Source: Hypoxylon rubiginosum (taxonomy: Eukaryota > Ascomycota > Sordariomycetes > Xylariales > Hypoxylaceae). Taken from it: a stretch of DNA of 64,000 bases. The stretch covers positions 310,001 through 374,000 of the forward strand of contig CADCXA010000050.1 of NCBI GenBank assembly GCA_902806565.1. The letters are read 5' to 3'. Position 1 is the stretch's first letter, and every line of letters begins with the position of its first letter. Both the position numbers and the translations under genes were made by a program. Below, piece after piece: positions 23,339 through 34,855 of this stretch. The notes below the pieces were generated by a model, which saw nothing but the letters and a program-made list of their open reading frames with translations, had not been told where the DNA came from and ran no database searches.

Positions 23339-24912
23339 ACTTAAAGAAAGGGCAGCCAACTATCTACATTCAAAGGTTGCTCCGTTCAAGTTCGATCGCA
23401 CTCATCTCACAACATCCACTCCACACATCCCCACCCTTGTATACTCGAAGACTTACAACATGTCGTTGTAGGCCTTACCTGGCAGTTGCTATTATCCGGA
23501 TATTCAACGAATTCCGGAAATAGTCTTGTGTACGACAAGCTGTTTGCAGTCTTATTTTTTCCCCATTACTTTTCACATGACGGAGATGTCATTAGTTCTT
23601 CTTTTTTTACTATGATACGACGACCCCCTCGTTTCCGGACTACGATGACCAAAAAGATTGGTCATCTAGGCCCTCGTTCGACTCAGCTGGTATCCATCGT
23701 CAGACCTAATAAGCCTCAGTTGATGATGTATAACATTTTCGATGAGAGCACCCGTGCACTTTTGGTTGGCACCCGGTTGACTCGAGATGGATCATGATAT
23801 TTCTCATATACGGCACCAAATTGTCGGACACGACGGATGCTTGGGGCGTTGTTGGCGGAATGGACGGGGCTTTGGAAAAGTCCCAGGGAGAGGCGGGCGG
23901 GCGGGTGATATTCCGGTACGATGACCGGCACTACAGACACATGCGAAACAACACCGCAGTACACGCATACACACGACTAGTGAGAACGCGCATGGGTTAT
24001 GCCACCCTTCTGTCTCATGCAACTGCGAATTCGGGCTTTGCGCGAGCAGCAACAGCAGTAGTAGCAGTGTATGTTGAGCGGACTTCACACAAAACGAAAC
24101 TACGATACGATACGGAGGTGAGGGATGATTCTCGGTACCATAGTCAACCGCCGCTCTTTGCTACTGGCTCTTGCAAGCTCGGCAGTCGAGTCGTTCTCAA
24201 ACAGAAAACCACACTAATAGAGAGATGTTTCTCAAATAAGGCATGGCCTGTAGGTGCGCTTTTGTGATGTGATGAGTTTAATGCCATGTGATTTGTAGTG
24301 TTGTGTGTAGTAAACTACCCTGTTTTCACTACCTAGCTAAGGTACGCGATAGTAAATGAGGCTAACATGATATACGCTCCGCTCTGTATGGTACCCCTTC
24401 ATAGTAGCGAGGTCAGAGAGAGCATTGTTAGAGTCTTAAGACGAATGAAAGTCTAGTTCTTAAGATAATATATATCTATCAAATACACCAGTATGGTCGC
24501 CTTCAGCTCATAAACGCCAATGCCAGTATATCCAAGACATACGTGCAATAATCTCCTGATGAAGTTTAACTATTTGTAATATTCATTGGTCCTATCGATT
24601 CGCAGCCCGTTCAATCATTGGCAGTCATACAAAGAGGCACGCATACGCATACATATACTGAGTAGCGCATCATACAACAGACGTCTCGTCTCCAATGATA
24701 TATCCCCTTTGCCTTGACTCCATACGCCCGATCACTTATTATCTCCCCTTTACCAAGGATTATGGTTCCTTTTCGTCACTTTACTTGTTCATCCCATTTC
24801 AGCGTTAGCTTCTCATTATGCATGTGCTCTGAACCACCACCCCCTTTCCCCTGACCACCCAAGTACTACGTAGGTAGGTAGCGTGATGATGTAAGAATTT
24901 TGGCCAAGCCGC
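23339..24912. other. Convergent intergenic region
   Basis: 1574 nt between the 3' ends of the RGG-tailed gene and MCM6. A longish plus-strand ORF (23794-24267, 157 aa) has no recognisable domain and is not preferred. Presumably 3' UTRs plus spacer. Confidence 0.4.
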
Positions 24913-27900
24913 CTAGTACTCTTCTACGGCGCAGTTGGGATGCAACACGTAGACAACTTTCTGAGAGGGCGCAGGGCCGCCATCGGAAGCGGACGCCGCC
25001 GCCGCCTCGTCGCCTTCTTCGGCGAGTCCTTCGCCGCGGACCGCCATAAGGATATTGTCCTGTCACACATCGAATTAGTATAGATCCCAACAGAAAGGAT
25101 AAAGCCGTAGAGACAACGTAAAAATAAATAAAACATACCTTGACCATCTTCTTCAGCACCATCTTCGTCACGCCCAGCTCGTGGTTGTAATCCTCCTCCG
25201 AGTCGAGCTCTTCCTCCTTCTGCTCGAGGTACCACTGGGTGAGCTCCTCGCCGTCGACGCCCTCGCCCGCGCCCGAGGACTCGTCCTCGTTCACGCGCGA
25301 CACGATCGCGTTCACCATGCTGATGTATTTCTCATACGTGATCGCCGTCTTCTTCTTCTGGGGCGCGGCGCTCGGCTCCCTCGTCGATTGCCTATCCGCC
25401 GCCCCGGCAGTCCCGTCGTCGCCGCCGTCGCCGCCGTCGCCGTCGCCCATCAGTTCGTCCCCTTCCTCGTCCTGGACCGGCTGGGCGCCCGACGCTTGGT
25501 CCGCGGCGGCGACTAGGTCAGCCGAGTCCTCGGGCGTGTCTTCGTCCTCGTCCATCTCGACGTCGTCGTGCTCGACCGAAATAATGCTCTGCCGGAGAAG
25601 GTTGAACGCCTCGTCCACGAAGTCGGCCGTGATCTCTTCGATACAGTTGGCCTTCGCGATGGCTTCCGACAACCGGATCAAACTCTCCAGTTGTCTGACC
25701 GTGATTCGATAGCTGTTCCTGCCTACACCGCCCTGCGCATCGTCCGCGCGCAGCTCCTTGTACTTCACGACGAGGCGCTCCTTGGCATCGGGCGTGAACT
25801 CGGGCCTAAAGGTGCGCGCGAACCGGATGTACCGCTGCAGACACTCAGTGCTAAACTCGGGCTCGATAGCGCTATCGCGCAGCGCGTGGATGCCGACGAT
25901 GTGCTCGGCGAGATGGCGGTCGACGGCCTCGTTGCACTCGTCTAGAATAACGAAGAAGAGATCGAAACGCGACATGATGGGCGCCGACATGTTGATGTTG
26001 GCTCGCAGCGTTGTCTTGCGATTGTATCGCCCACCCACGGGGTTGGCGGCCGCAAGGATGGACGTCCGGGCATTAAGTGTCGCCTGGATACCAGCTTTGG
26101 CGATGGAGATAGTTTGTTGTTCCATAGCTTCGTGGATGGCAACTTGATCGGCAATATCCATCTTGTCGAACTCGTCAATACAGCAGATACCGTTATCGGC
26201 CAACATGAGTGCACCAGCTTCGATAGTAAACTCGCCCGTCTCTTCGTCTTTAATTACGGCAGCTGTAAGACCGGCAGCTGACGAAGCCTTGCCGGAAGTG
26301 TAGACTGCGCGCGGTGCGAAAGAGCAGACATACTTCAGAAATTGGGATTTCGAAGTAGACGGATCGCCAACAACGCAGATATTGATATCACCTCTTAGAG
26401 CCATACCTTCTGCTGTGGTCTTGTGGACACCAGACATCAACTGAAGGAGCAGGCCTTTCTTAACAATCTCATGGCCATATACCGTAGGCGCAAGGGACTG
26501 AACCAGGCGGTGATAGATATGGTCACTATGGACCATCTCACGGAGCTCATCGATCTCACTAGGCGTCATAGAGTTAAGCACCGCCGTCTGGGCCTCTTCG
26601 ACAGTTTCAGCTGTATCACCGGTGGTTTGGGTGAGGGAGTTGATGATATCGTGGACCTGGCGCGAGGCAGATTGACCAGGCGTAGAAGTATCAGGCGTAA
26701 CCATAGTCGCGAGGAAGGCAAGCCGATACGTCAAGTCTCGCACACCCAAGGACTTCAGACCCGATACTCCGTTGCCACCAACGTCGTTGTTTCGCGGCGC
26801 ATTCCGATCATCTCGAAACGCCGTTGGTCTAACGCCGGGAAGACCTAGTTGACTTACATCCGGTACCACGATCAAGGCGCCAGTAAAGATACATTTCTCG
26901 CCCGCCTTAGCACGGTCCACCATCTCGCCACGTAGAATAACATCCATCGTCCGCGGCATGCTACCGGTAGGAATCTCGGAGCTGTTCTCCTGGATGCGGA
27001 CTTTCTGCCAATCGACGAAGGTACTTTGTCTGATGTCGAGTTGCCATGCTAGACGGTTTCCACACTCGGCATTGGGACATTGCGTGGGCTCCGTATACCG
27101 GAATGTCTGTTCAACGTTTGGAATGACCGAGCGACAGTTTTCGCAGACGAATGTGGCGAGTGAGAGTTCTGGTCGCACTTCGGAGGTACGTGTGGCGGTT
27201 CCAGATATAGAGAGTAGTTGGCCGATGTTCTTGGCCCGCAAGCTGCGGACACGGGATACGAGAGGGAGGTTATAAAACGCAATTGCAAATAGTTTGTCCG
27301 TCTGCTGGTTTGCCGTCTTGCTACCCTGTACTTCGGACTGGGTCGTCGAGCCAATATTACTTCCACCAGATGTCGTCTGGTTGCTGGAAGTGGTAGCTTG
27401 ACGATGTTCGCGGAAATACTGAGGCTCGTACTTGGCGATCATATTATGTAAAGCATTCGTAAGGAAGGGAAGGAATCGGTAGTATTGGGTATTAATGGCA
27501 TTGGCTAGGCCGCCATTTTGGTAGCTGGCGATATGATTATAGTTGACGTAGAAAGTCGATAGTTGGTATATTCGCATGCCATGGATCTGGGCGACGTAGA
27601 ACTTGTCTGTCGTCACGGCACTCGATGTCGGAGCGCCTGAAGAAGTCGGGTCTTCAATAAATCTAGTTCCTGGGTCAATGGCGCTGTAAATCTTGTAGGA
27701 GTAATGCAAGACCTACTCTTCAATGAAGTTCTCGAAGTGCTCCTGGACAGTGACACCGATTCTGTCCTCCACTCGTGGAATAGCAGCCTGGTCACGTCGC
27801 CTTGTACGGCCGGGGATCTGATCATCTGCAAAGCCGTCGGCCTCATCATCACTAGGCGCTGCCAGACTTTCGGACGGGGGCCCGCGCGGTCTGGCTGAGG

Positions 27901-27991
27901 AACCTCTCTGGAACGGTCTCTGTTTAGGGGTAGCGGGAGCCCTTGAAGGGGCATCCGACATCAACAAGCCTGCATCGCTTGAAGTCGCCAT
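24913..27991 (-). CDS. MCM6: DNA replication licensing factor MCM6
   Basis: Three exons (27991-27717, 27662-25139, 25059-24913) join in phase to 981 aa. Mcm6 is a subunit of the hexameric Mcm2-7 helicase. The N-terminal domain has the zinc finger CENC ... CPNAECGN. The AAA+ core shows Walker A GDPSTSKSQ, Walker B CCIDEFDKMD, the LNARTSILAAANP sensor region and the arginine finger SRFDLFF. LMLADNG and the GGRYNRKTTLRANIN insert are Mcm6-like. After the core comes a long acidic/Gly linker (EDEDTPEDSAD through GDGDGGDGGDDG) and then the C-terminal winged-helix region, whose last part (DNILMAVRGEG to VLHPNCAVEEY) lies in the small third exon. Reading through the last intron would give a false basic C-terminus. 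Confidence 0.95.
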
Positions 27992-28512
27992 GATAGAATA
28001 ATCGCGGCGGTGTTATTTGTGAGTCGTCTATGCCGTGATGTCGAGAAATTGTTAGGATGTATATGAGTGTTTGTATCATGAGCCTTCGTACGGATGGAAA
28101 AAATTAAGGAGTTGAGTGGAGGGGCAGGATAGAAGGGGCTAACACGCGTCGCGTATATCTCAATTCATTCAGGGGACGCGACTTTTGGCGTTCGGCGCCA
28201 TCAGACTTGGGCCAATCAATTCCCGTATCTCTAAGTGCTTGCAGATTAAGCGATAAGATAAAGCATATGCATAACTAGTGTAGTCTGCTAGGTGCATATT
28301 TCCAATAAAAGACTAGACAATATCTTTATACGAATTTATCGACTTCAATCCGAAATTTTCAATTTCTGAGCATGCGCTTCAACTTACATGAAGCTTTCAG
28401 TTTTTATATGAATCCTTCTTACTACTTTCATGTTATGAATTTTCATTCAACTTGAAACCGTCATTTCTAGTCCACTCAGGATGAGTGTAACTACTCAGTA
28501 ACTACAAAAGCA
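27992..28512. promoter_or_regulatory. Divergent promoter region MCM6 / REX4
   Basis: 521 nt between divergent ATGs. An ACGCGT word occurs at about 28143-28148 and a nearby CGCGTCGCG word follows it; ACGCGT is the MluI cell-cycle box bound by MBF in yeasts and upstream of replication genes. One site is weak evidence of regulation. Confidence 0.4.
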
Positions 28513-29598
28513 ATGGCGCAGGAATTATCATCCAACTGGAAGAAGCTGCAAGGAAAGATCAAGGCCGAATCCACAACGACCACATCACCTTCGGCGCCTA
28601 CAACCACGGCCAAGAGGAAAGCTGAGAGCCAATCGCCGTCTCACCCCGAACCCAAACGGCAGAAGCCGCAGAAATCTTCCAAGCAGCAACCTTCGTCAAA
28701 TCCGTATAATAAAACTTTGCGTTCCAAGTCAAAGCCTACTCCTAAAGCCGCGGTAACACCAATGGGCGTCACACAATCTTCTGTCATTGCAAAGGGCACG
28801 CCGACAACTATCACGCCGTCTTTGGCACTATGGGCGGAAGACAATGACATATCGCCAGAGGACCTAGCGGAGGCCTATAAGCTCGGCGTCAAGGACAACG
28901 CCTCTCTAGCGGCGGCCGAGCGGCCCCGTGTCAACGAGGGACTGGCCCCGGGGGTCGAGGTCGGCAAGTACGTAGCGCTGGACTGCGAGATGGTCGGCGT
29001 GGGACCCGAAGGCCGGGAGTCGGTGCTAGCCCGCGTCAGCGTGGTCGACTTCCACGGCCGGCAGGTGTACGACTCGTTCGTGCGGCCGCGCGAGCACGTC
29101 ACGGACTGGCGGACGCCCATCACGGGAATCACGCCCAAGGTCCTGGCCGCGGCGCGCGGGTTCGACGAGGTGCAGGCGGCCGTCGCGGACCTCCTCCGGG
29201 GCCGCATCGCCGTGGGCCACGACATCCGGCACGACCTCGCGGCGCTGCAGCTGGGCCACCCGTCGGGCCAGGTCCGGGACACGGCGCGCTTCGCCGGGTA
29301 CCGCCGGTACGGGCACGGGCCCAAGCCGGCGCTCCGGGTGCTGGCGCGGGAGGTTTTGGGAGTCGAGATCCAGACGGGCCACCACTCGAGCATCGAGGAC
29401 GCGCGGGTCGCCATGCTGCTCTTCCGCCGCCGGAAGTCGGATTTCGACGTCCAGCACGCGAGCAGGTTCGGGTTGCCTACGGAGAAGACGGTGGCGAGCG
29501 AGACGGTGGGGGCAAACGGTAGTGGTAGCAGCAGCGGCAGTAAGGGACACACAGCCAAGTCCAAAAAGGGGACCGGAAAGAAGAAAAAGAAGAAATAG
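28513..29598 (+). CDS. REX4: RNA exonuclease 4 (Rex4), DEDDh family
   Basis: Single-exon gene of 361 aa. Rex4 is a nucleolar 3'-5' exonuclease implicated in pre-rRNA processing. After a basic, Lys/Ser/Pro-rich N-terminus of about 150 residues, the exonuclease domain shows KYVALDCEMVGVG (Exo I, Asp and Glu), RVSVVDFHGRQVYD, GHDIRHDLAAL (Exo II Asp) and HHSSIEDARVAMLLF (Exo III His and Asp), all catalytic residues present. The C-terminus is a Lys-rich tail ending in GTGKKKKKK, likely a nucleolar signal. Exonuclease-domain codons are very GC rich at third positions compared with the N-terminal part. Confidence 0.92.
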   Translation: MAQELSSNWKKLQGKIKAESTTTTSPSAPTTTAKRKAESQSPSHPEPKRQKPQKSSKQQPSSNPYNKTLRSKSKPTPKAAVTPMGVTQSSVIAKGTPTTITPSLALWAEDNDISPEDLAEAYKLGVKDNASLAAAERPRVNEGLAPGVEVGKYVALDCEMVGVGPEGRESVLARVSVVDFHGRQVYDSFVRPREHVTDWRTPITGITPKVLAAARGFDEVQAAVADLLRGRIAVGHDIRHDLAALQLGHPSGQVRDTARFAGYRRYGHGPKPALRVLAREVLGVEIQTGHHSSIEDARVAMLLFRRRKSDFDVQHASRFGLPTEKTVASETVGANGSGSSSGSKGHTAKSKKGTGKKKKKK

Positions 29599-30350
29599 TA
29601 ATGTCTACCAGGTATCTAGGTAATAAGAGAGGTAAAATTCTAATATCCAAGGAGCTTTCAAGTCCTCAACTGATCTCCTTGTTAGTGACTCGTGAATCAG
29701 GCCTGTAATTGCCTTAGGCAGCTAACCCTTCGCTACCTGGCCCAACCTCAACTTAGGTACACAGCATCACCCTAGCAACAAGGACACGTCGTATCACGGT
29801 ACGGTTCCTACCATACTGTAAGATATAAACCATAATAGTGGCACTGTTTGATACCTCGTAGCTCAAGTGACTCGAGTGTCAGTAAAAACAATATCAAGCG
29901 ATCAGGTTTTTCGTAGGCCCGCGATTCGAGGGGCCCCGGGGCCCCTCAAATCGCGGGCTGAGCTTTTTGGTTTTTTTTTTCGTTCCTCACTTTTTACTTT
30001 TTATTTTCTCATTGCTTTATTTATAATAATAATTATTTTTTTGGCCAAACAGCCCCCTGTTCCATTTCAGGTCTCTCTATGTTTCTGGCATAACTTCTCA
30101 GCACCGCATTGAAGGCTCGACAAGATGGCTTACCATGGTCGTAGTAATGGATCATAATACGATTAGGGGGTGAACACTAACAGGTGTAGAGATGCGGACA
30201 CGTGAAAATTTTATCACCATGAGCATCAATAATTCTATGCTGTCCTCTAACCTAGATATGCACCGTGCCATGCAGTCGTGAGACAACCGTTGTCTCTAAC
30301 AAGACAGCAGCATCTATTCTACCCTCGTTCGAACAGCCACCATTATTTGA
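29599..30350. other. Intergenic region with palindrome
   Basis: 752 nt between convergent genes REX4 and the methyltransferase. It contains the 42-bp palindrome (29917-29958) followed by T-rich sequence (29964-30030). No gene is recognised. Confidence 0.5.
29917..29958. repeat. 42-bp near-perfect GC-rich palindrome
   Basis: Arms 29917-29937 and 29938-29958 pair at 20 of 21 positions with no spacer; the one mismatch is C27/A48. The centre is GGGGCCCC GGGGCCCC. It stands out sharply from the AT-rich surroundings and is flanked by T runs. It could form a cruciform or hairpin, and could be the fused ends of a small inverted-repeat element. Confidence 0.9.
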
Positions 30351-31964
30351 TCAAACTGGGATATTTTCCATCAACTCCATGGCGCCTTCTCTTCCGACAG
30401 TAATTATGACATCGCCGAGTGTCTTGGTTACGAACCCAGCTTCGCAATACGTGAAATAATACTGGATGGATGTCAGTTAGTTAAATCCCACAAGGGTGGC
30501 ATCAGGGGGTCTAATGTTGGTTGGACTTACCTCCCACTTCCGCCTGAAGACGTCGATTTCTTGCTGCGTCATACGCGGATGCTCCGCCTTCAACGCCGGC
30601 CGGGTCTGAGATTCGAAGTTGAGCATGAACTTCTCCTTCCACAGCCGCAGCGTCTTGGCGTAGTGACCCCCTATGTTCTCGACTCGTTCCACAATTAGTG
30701 TCCCCTTGGACTCTTTCGAGATATGGTTGAGGAGCTGCATAATAGATGGTAAGTAACCGCCGGGGAAGATGTGCTTGTTTATAAAGCTAGAGTACCGCAT
30801 GTTAGCATTGCGCCACTCTTGGATATATAGCTGCTTCATATTCTCACTCTTCCGATTTGGAGTATGCTTCGTGCCTCCCCTCGGGCATCGTGATACACTG
30901 GAACATAGCAATACCGCCCTTTTTCTTGAGCACCCGATCAACGCAGGCAAAGTAAGCGCTTAAGAACTCTTGTCCTACCGCCTCGAGCATCTCTATAGAG
31001 ACAATTTTGTCGTATGTGACTGTATCCGGCAGATTGCGGTAATCCATCAGTTGCACGTCTATGCGGTCTGAGAACCCAGCTTCTTCGATTCGTTGCTCTG
31101 CTAGTACTTTCTGCTCTTTTGACAGCGTCAGGCTCGTTACTCGACATCCCGTCTGTTTTACGGCTTCGATAGCAAAAGACCCCCATCCTGTCCCTATCTC
31201 TAAAACATGGTCAGTAGATTTTATTTTCGCGCCATCGATGTACCGGTTGAGCTTCGTCATCTGAGCCTCCTCGAGAGTTTCTTCTCGCTCGCCATGAGAA
31301 GCTGGAGACTGCCATATAGGGCATGAATAGGTCATGTCCTCTGAGAGGAAGGCAGCGAACATGTCATTGCTGATGTCATAGTGTGCCGAAATATTCAAAA
31401 GCGAATTCGACAGCGTATTAGTCGTCCGCGCAATACTGGACACTGCGCCTGATATCGAAGAGATCAACGTAGTTCCATTGCTCATCTCATCTCGATTTAC
31501 TATAAAAAGCTGTTTCATTTTATTAGCGGCGGTACAAAGGACGATGTGAGCAACATGCAAACCTGGAAGAAGGCGGCTAGATCAGCACATTCAAATTCAC
31601 CTAGCATATAGGATTCCGCAAAGCCCATATCAGCGAAAAGGAGTAGCCGCATCCAAAAGGCGTCGTCTTTGACCCTGATTTCCACTCGCGGTATTCCACC
31701 AGCTTTCCTGGCGACATACTCGCCATTGGTAGATTCCGGACTTTTCGAAGTGAGTCTCTGCCCATAAACTAGTCTTGTGCCCGCGGGTTCATCGACTAGC
31801 AACAATGTGCCGACCGCGATCTTGGAGAAGACTGATAAGACGGCCGGCTTGGCTACCGCCAAGGCCGGACCCCAAGTCCAACTTCCCAGCGTTCCACGAA
31901 CAAGATCGGCTCCGCGTGTGAGCGGCCGGGCGATGACTGATGGTATTGACGGAGTCATTGTCAT
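30351..31964 (-). CDS. Cyclopropane-fatty-acyl-phospholipid synthase-like methyltransferase
   Basis: Four exons (31964-31563, 31509-30848, 30786-30531, 30461-30351) join in phase to 476 aa. It is a SAM-dependent enzyme of the CFA/mycolic-acid cyclopropane synthase family, expected to methylenate or methylate unsaturated acyl chains of phospholipids. Seen: an N-terminal lipid-binding part with GFAESYMLGEFECADLAAFF, then HYDISNDMF and EDMTYSCPIW, the SAM motif VLEIGTGWGSFAIEA, YDKIVSIEMLEAVG, HIFPGGYLPS and the C-terminal YYFTYCEAGF lying in the small last exon. It lacks the two N-terminal membrane helices of sphingolipid C9-methyltransferases, so CFA synthase is the better call. The family is mainly bacterial and patchy in fungi. 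Confidence 0.9.
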
Positions 31965-33807
31965 TGTTCGTCGAGGTAGCTACTCGAATGGAAAAAGACG
32001 TAATGAGTAATCACTTAGGCTGTTGAGCAATGAAGGTTTAAATTGAGACTTGTCTACGAGGAGGCCGGCCGGGTTTCCTATAATGCTCCCTAGGTGTGGA
32101 CAAAGTAGACAAGGGCAGCTTATGAGTAATCGGGGATGGGCGGCTTTCTTGAAAGAAAGTAATACATGCAGGATACCGGAGAAGGGGATAGAAGGAAAGA
32201 CATTAATAATAGCGGTGTCAGTACAATACTATTGAGAAATATTGCTCTAAAAGCAACCTCAGTTTCAAGTCGTCACCGCCATGCGCGCCCGAACTACCTG
32301 TTCGGTAGCGCTCGAGTTACCGTTACACGCTGGTCAGGCTGATGCATCGATCCATGACTTACTTGACTTTTGTATGGGATCATACTGCCGAAATGGAAAA
32401 AAAAGATGAGCACTAGGTCTTCTTTGGTAGAGGACCGACGAGTTGCTCGGGCTTAAACAGGGATACACAAGACGGGTCACAGGAGAGAGGAGTGGACAGG
32501 AGTGGACAGGAGTGGACAGGGACCGGGTCCCCTCCCATTTCGTTTCGGGATGTGAACAGTCCGCCCTGTCAGCCTGTCTGCCTCATGGAGGAAGTTGTTG
32601 CAGTGCTATCATGCATAACAAGCAGGCCCATTGTTCCACTGAATGTCGACTAAAAACGGTCAAGTTGCCGATATTCGATATAAAAGCAGGGCGCAGTGGG
32701 GGCGGACCTAACAATTTGTGACGGCAGCCGGGCGGATATGACAGGATCCTTTCCCATAGAGCCGGTCGGATAACACATTTTGAGCCTCAGTCCTCCCTAT
32801 GTAGACACCTTGGTATATATAATTTGGTGATAGAGTCGCACGAATGTGCTTTGTCTTTCCGATTACTCACGTTCCACTGTTTGATCCTATATGTATATGT
32901 ACGGTAGGATAAGTCTCATATCTCTCCTGAGCATGAGGTCGTGTGGGCTTCGAGGGATATGCCTCTTAATCGAAGTTTATCCAGCCACACACACGAACAT
33001 CTGCAAGCTGCAAGAGGTACATACTACCTAGGCATGTAGGTAGTAGCACGCCGGTGCAGAAATGGAGACGAGGGCAAGGATGCCACGGCAATAATCCACG
33101 CTACGCACATGCAAATTCAGGAACTTGTTCCCAACAGGGAGAGCCCCCTAGCTTAGGTAGCGATGAATGGAAGCCAGTGCAGCCAGTGACGATCGGGATT
33201 GTGAACACGGCGGAGAATAACTCCTGCAAGTTACTAAGTTATTAGCGATATCGCCATCTTTCTGAGATCGTACGCACGCCATTGCCATCTCGCCATCGGA
33301 TGCCGGACTAGGGAGATATGGTCAGCTTCAGGTATCATTCCTAACACAATTATCAATGACATCAACACTTTTTCAGATAGTAGAATAGTAGAACTAAGGC
33401 GCTAATTGATGTCTCCAAGGTTTGAGTCTTGGCCTTGATTATTGGTAAACTGTAGGGACTGAACTAATCCTGACGAGCTAGACAGGTCAACTCTCGATAT
33501 CTTTCAAGCAATTTATATGGAACGCCGCCGGAGGACGCGGATTCAATAGACAATAGACAATTCCGACAAGTCTGACGATAGGGTATTGGTGAAAGTGGAC
33601 TACTATGTAAGTTGAGAACGCGGCGGGTTGACACACTTGGGTAAACTACAATCGTTATAGCCGTTACGCTTACAATGCATTTGCATATAACGAGGTATGT
33701 CTTAGTAAACGCGTATAGATGAGCCATGCACGCGTTCCTCTTCTTAGCTGTACGCGATCTGATTTTGAACATTCATACCGCAGCTTTCTAATAAAAAAAT
33801 TGACAAG
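31965..33807. other. Long divergent intergenic region
   Basis: 1843 nt between the methyltransferase and RNase H2C starts. It holds a three-copy decamer repeat (32491-32520) and a 9-bp-arm dyad built of TACCTA/TAGGTA words (33022-33045). Several ORFs under 105 codons lack any recognisable feature. Confidence 0.45.
32491..32520. repeat. Tandem AGTGGACAGG decamer, three perfect copies
   Basis: Three perfect 10-bp copies, bounded by GG-rich sequence, about 530 nt upstream of the methyltransferase start. Confidence 0.85.
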
Positions 33808-34404
33808 ATGACGCACCCAATCTTTACTGTCGAGTCCCAGGATTCTGTCCAGAAGAACGCTTCAGTTCATTTGCTACCATGTCGGATACACCATGATGGC
33901 AACGTCGGGCCAGTTGACGCATATTGGAATCCCAATGAGGGTCAAGGTATGCCAACATTATAGAACTCTTTGACCGGTTTGACGATGATGCTAAAGCTAA
34001 TGAGACAGACAAAACGAGGACAGCCTACCTTAGAGGAAGAAAGCTTCACGGCAAAGCTGTGAAATTGCCAGAAGGTTACTATGGCTCTGTTGTCGAAAAG
34101 TCGGAGCTCAAGAAGCCTGAGAAGACACAAGAAGAGATGACTGAGGATGTAGAGTTGCAAGATGACCAAGACGAACAACCTGAAATGGGTGTGATGCAAG
34201 GAAAGGCGACCTTCGATGAGCTCATGGTCTGGGGTCATGAGTCCCTAGTCGACTCTAATGAAGACCCGTACCTGAGAGGCGTGGAGGAATGGATATCGTT
34301 TGCAGAGCAGGTTTGTCAAGGGACATCGATACTAAAATTCGAAATGCATCTGACCCTTGATTTAGATACACTCATACCCCTCGGGGAAACCTGGAGGCAA
34401 CTAA
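33808..34404 (+). CDS. RNH203: Ribonuclease H2 subunit C (Rnh203)
   Basis: Three exons (33808-33946, 34009-34310, 34366-34404) join in phase to 159 aa. It is the non-catalytic C subunit of the heterotrimeric RNase H2 that removes ribonucleotides from DNA and RNA:DNA hybrids. Family landmarks: VHLLPCRIHHDG, then VDAYWNP, AYLRGRKLHGKAVKLPEGYYG, an acidic linker (EKTQEEMTEDVELQDDQDE), and FDELMVWGHE with YLRGVEEWISFAEQIHSYP. The last exon is short (13 codons with stop); ignoring its intron would add a false 37-residue tail to 34514. It is followed on the same strand by ESA1, 451 nt away. Confidence 0.93.
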
Positions 34405-34855
34405 TACTAATTACGATATATCGCTGGTTCTATGGGCTCAGTACAACATCCGAACGTCGTATTGGTATTGATGAAAGGCCGTGGAAAAAGTCACTCACGA
34501 CAAGGGAAAACTAGGATAGGGTGAAGCAACAAAACAAACTATTTCATATCAATACCAACTGAACTCTTCACACCTGAGTATCAAGCATGAATAGGGGCGA
34601 GTACGAAGTACCTAGGTACAATCTGTTTAGCTGTGAACGATTACATAATTAATTTATTGCGGGTGCAAGATCGGAGACTTAGACACCGACTGCCGACAGT
34701 TCAATGCAGGTGGCGTTATCAATCTTATCGAGTCCGCGTAACTACATATCTTAATCGCCCCTCCAAAGCTTAATTAATTCACGTACAAGTTCTCAACTTC
34801 AACGACTCGTTTTACCATTCCATCAGAAAATAGGCCGCGATTATCGAAATCCATC
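34405..34855. other. Intergenic region RNH203-ESA1
   Basis: 451 nt in tandem orientation, AT rich, with one GTACCTAGGTAC palindrome at about 34608-34619. It should hold the ESA1 promoter. Confidence 0.45.

Noticed and set aside
23794..24267. 157-aa ORF downstream of the RGG-tailed gene
   Set aside because: No domain, no splice support, lies in a convergent intergenic region.
25060..25138. Read-through C-terminus of MCM6 with an Arg-rich tail
   Set aside because: A GTATGT..CAG intron restores the conserved MCM6 ending; the unspliced tail is an artefact.
28875..29564. 229-aa antisense ORF in REX4
   Set aside because: Shadow of the GC-rich exonuclease domain; no family features.
34311..34514. 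Read-through C-terminus of RNase H2 subunit C
   Set aside because: Splicing 34311-34365 restores the family ending FAEQIHSYP and a stop at 34404; the unspliced tail has no family match.
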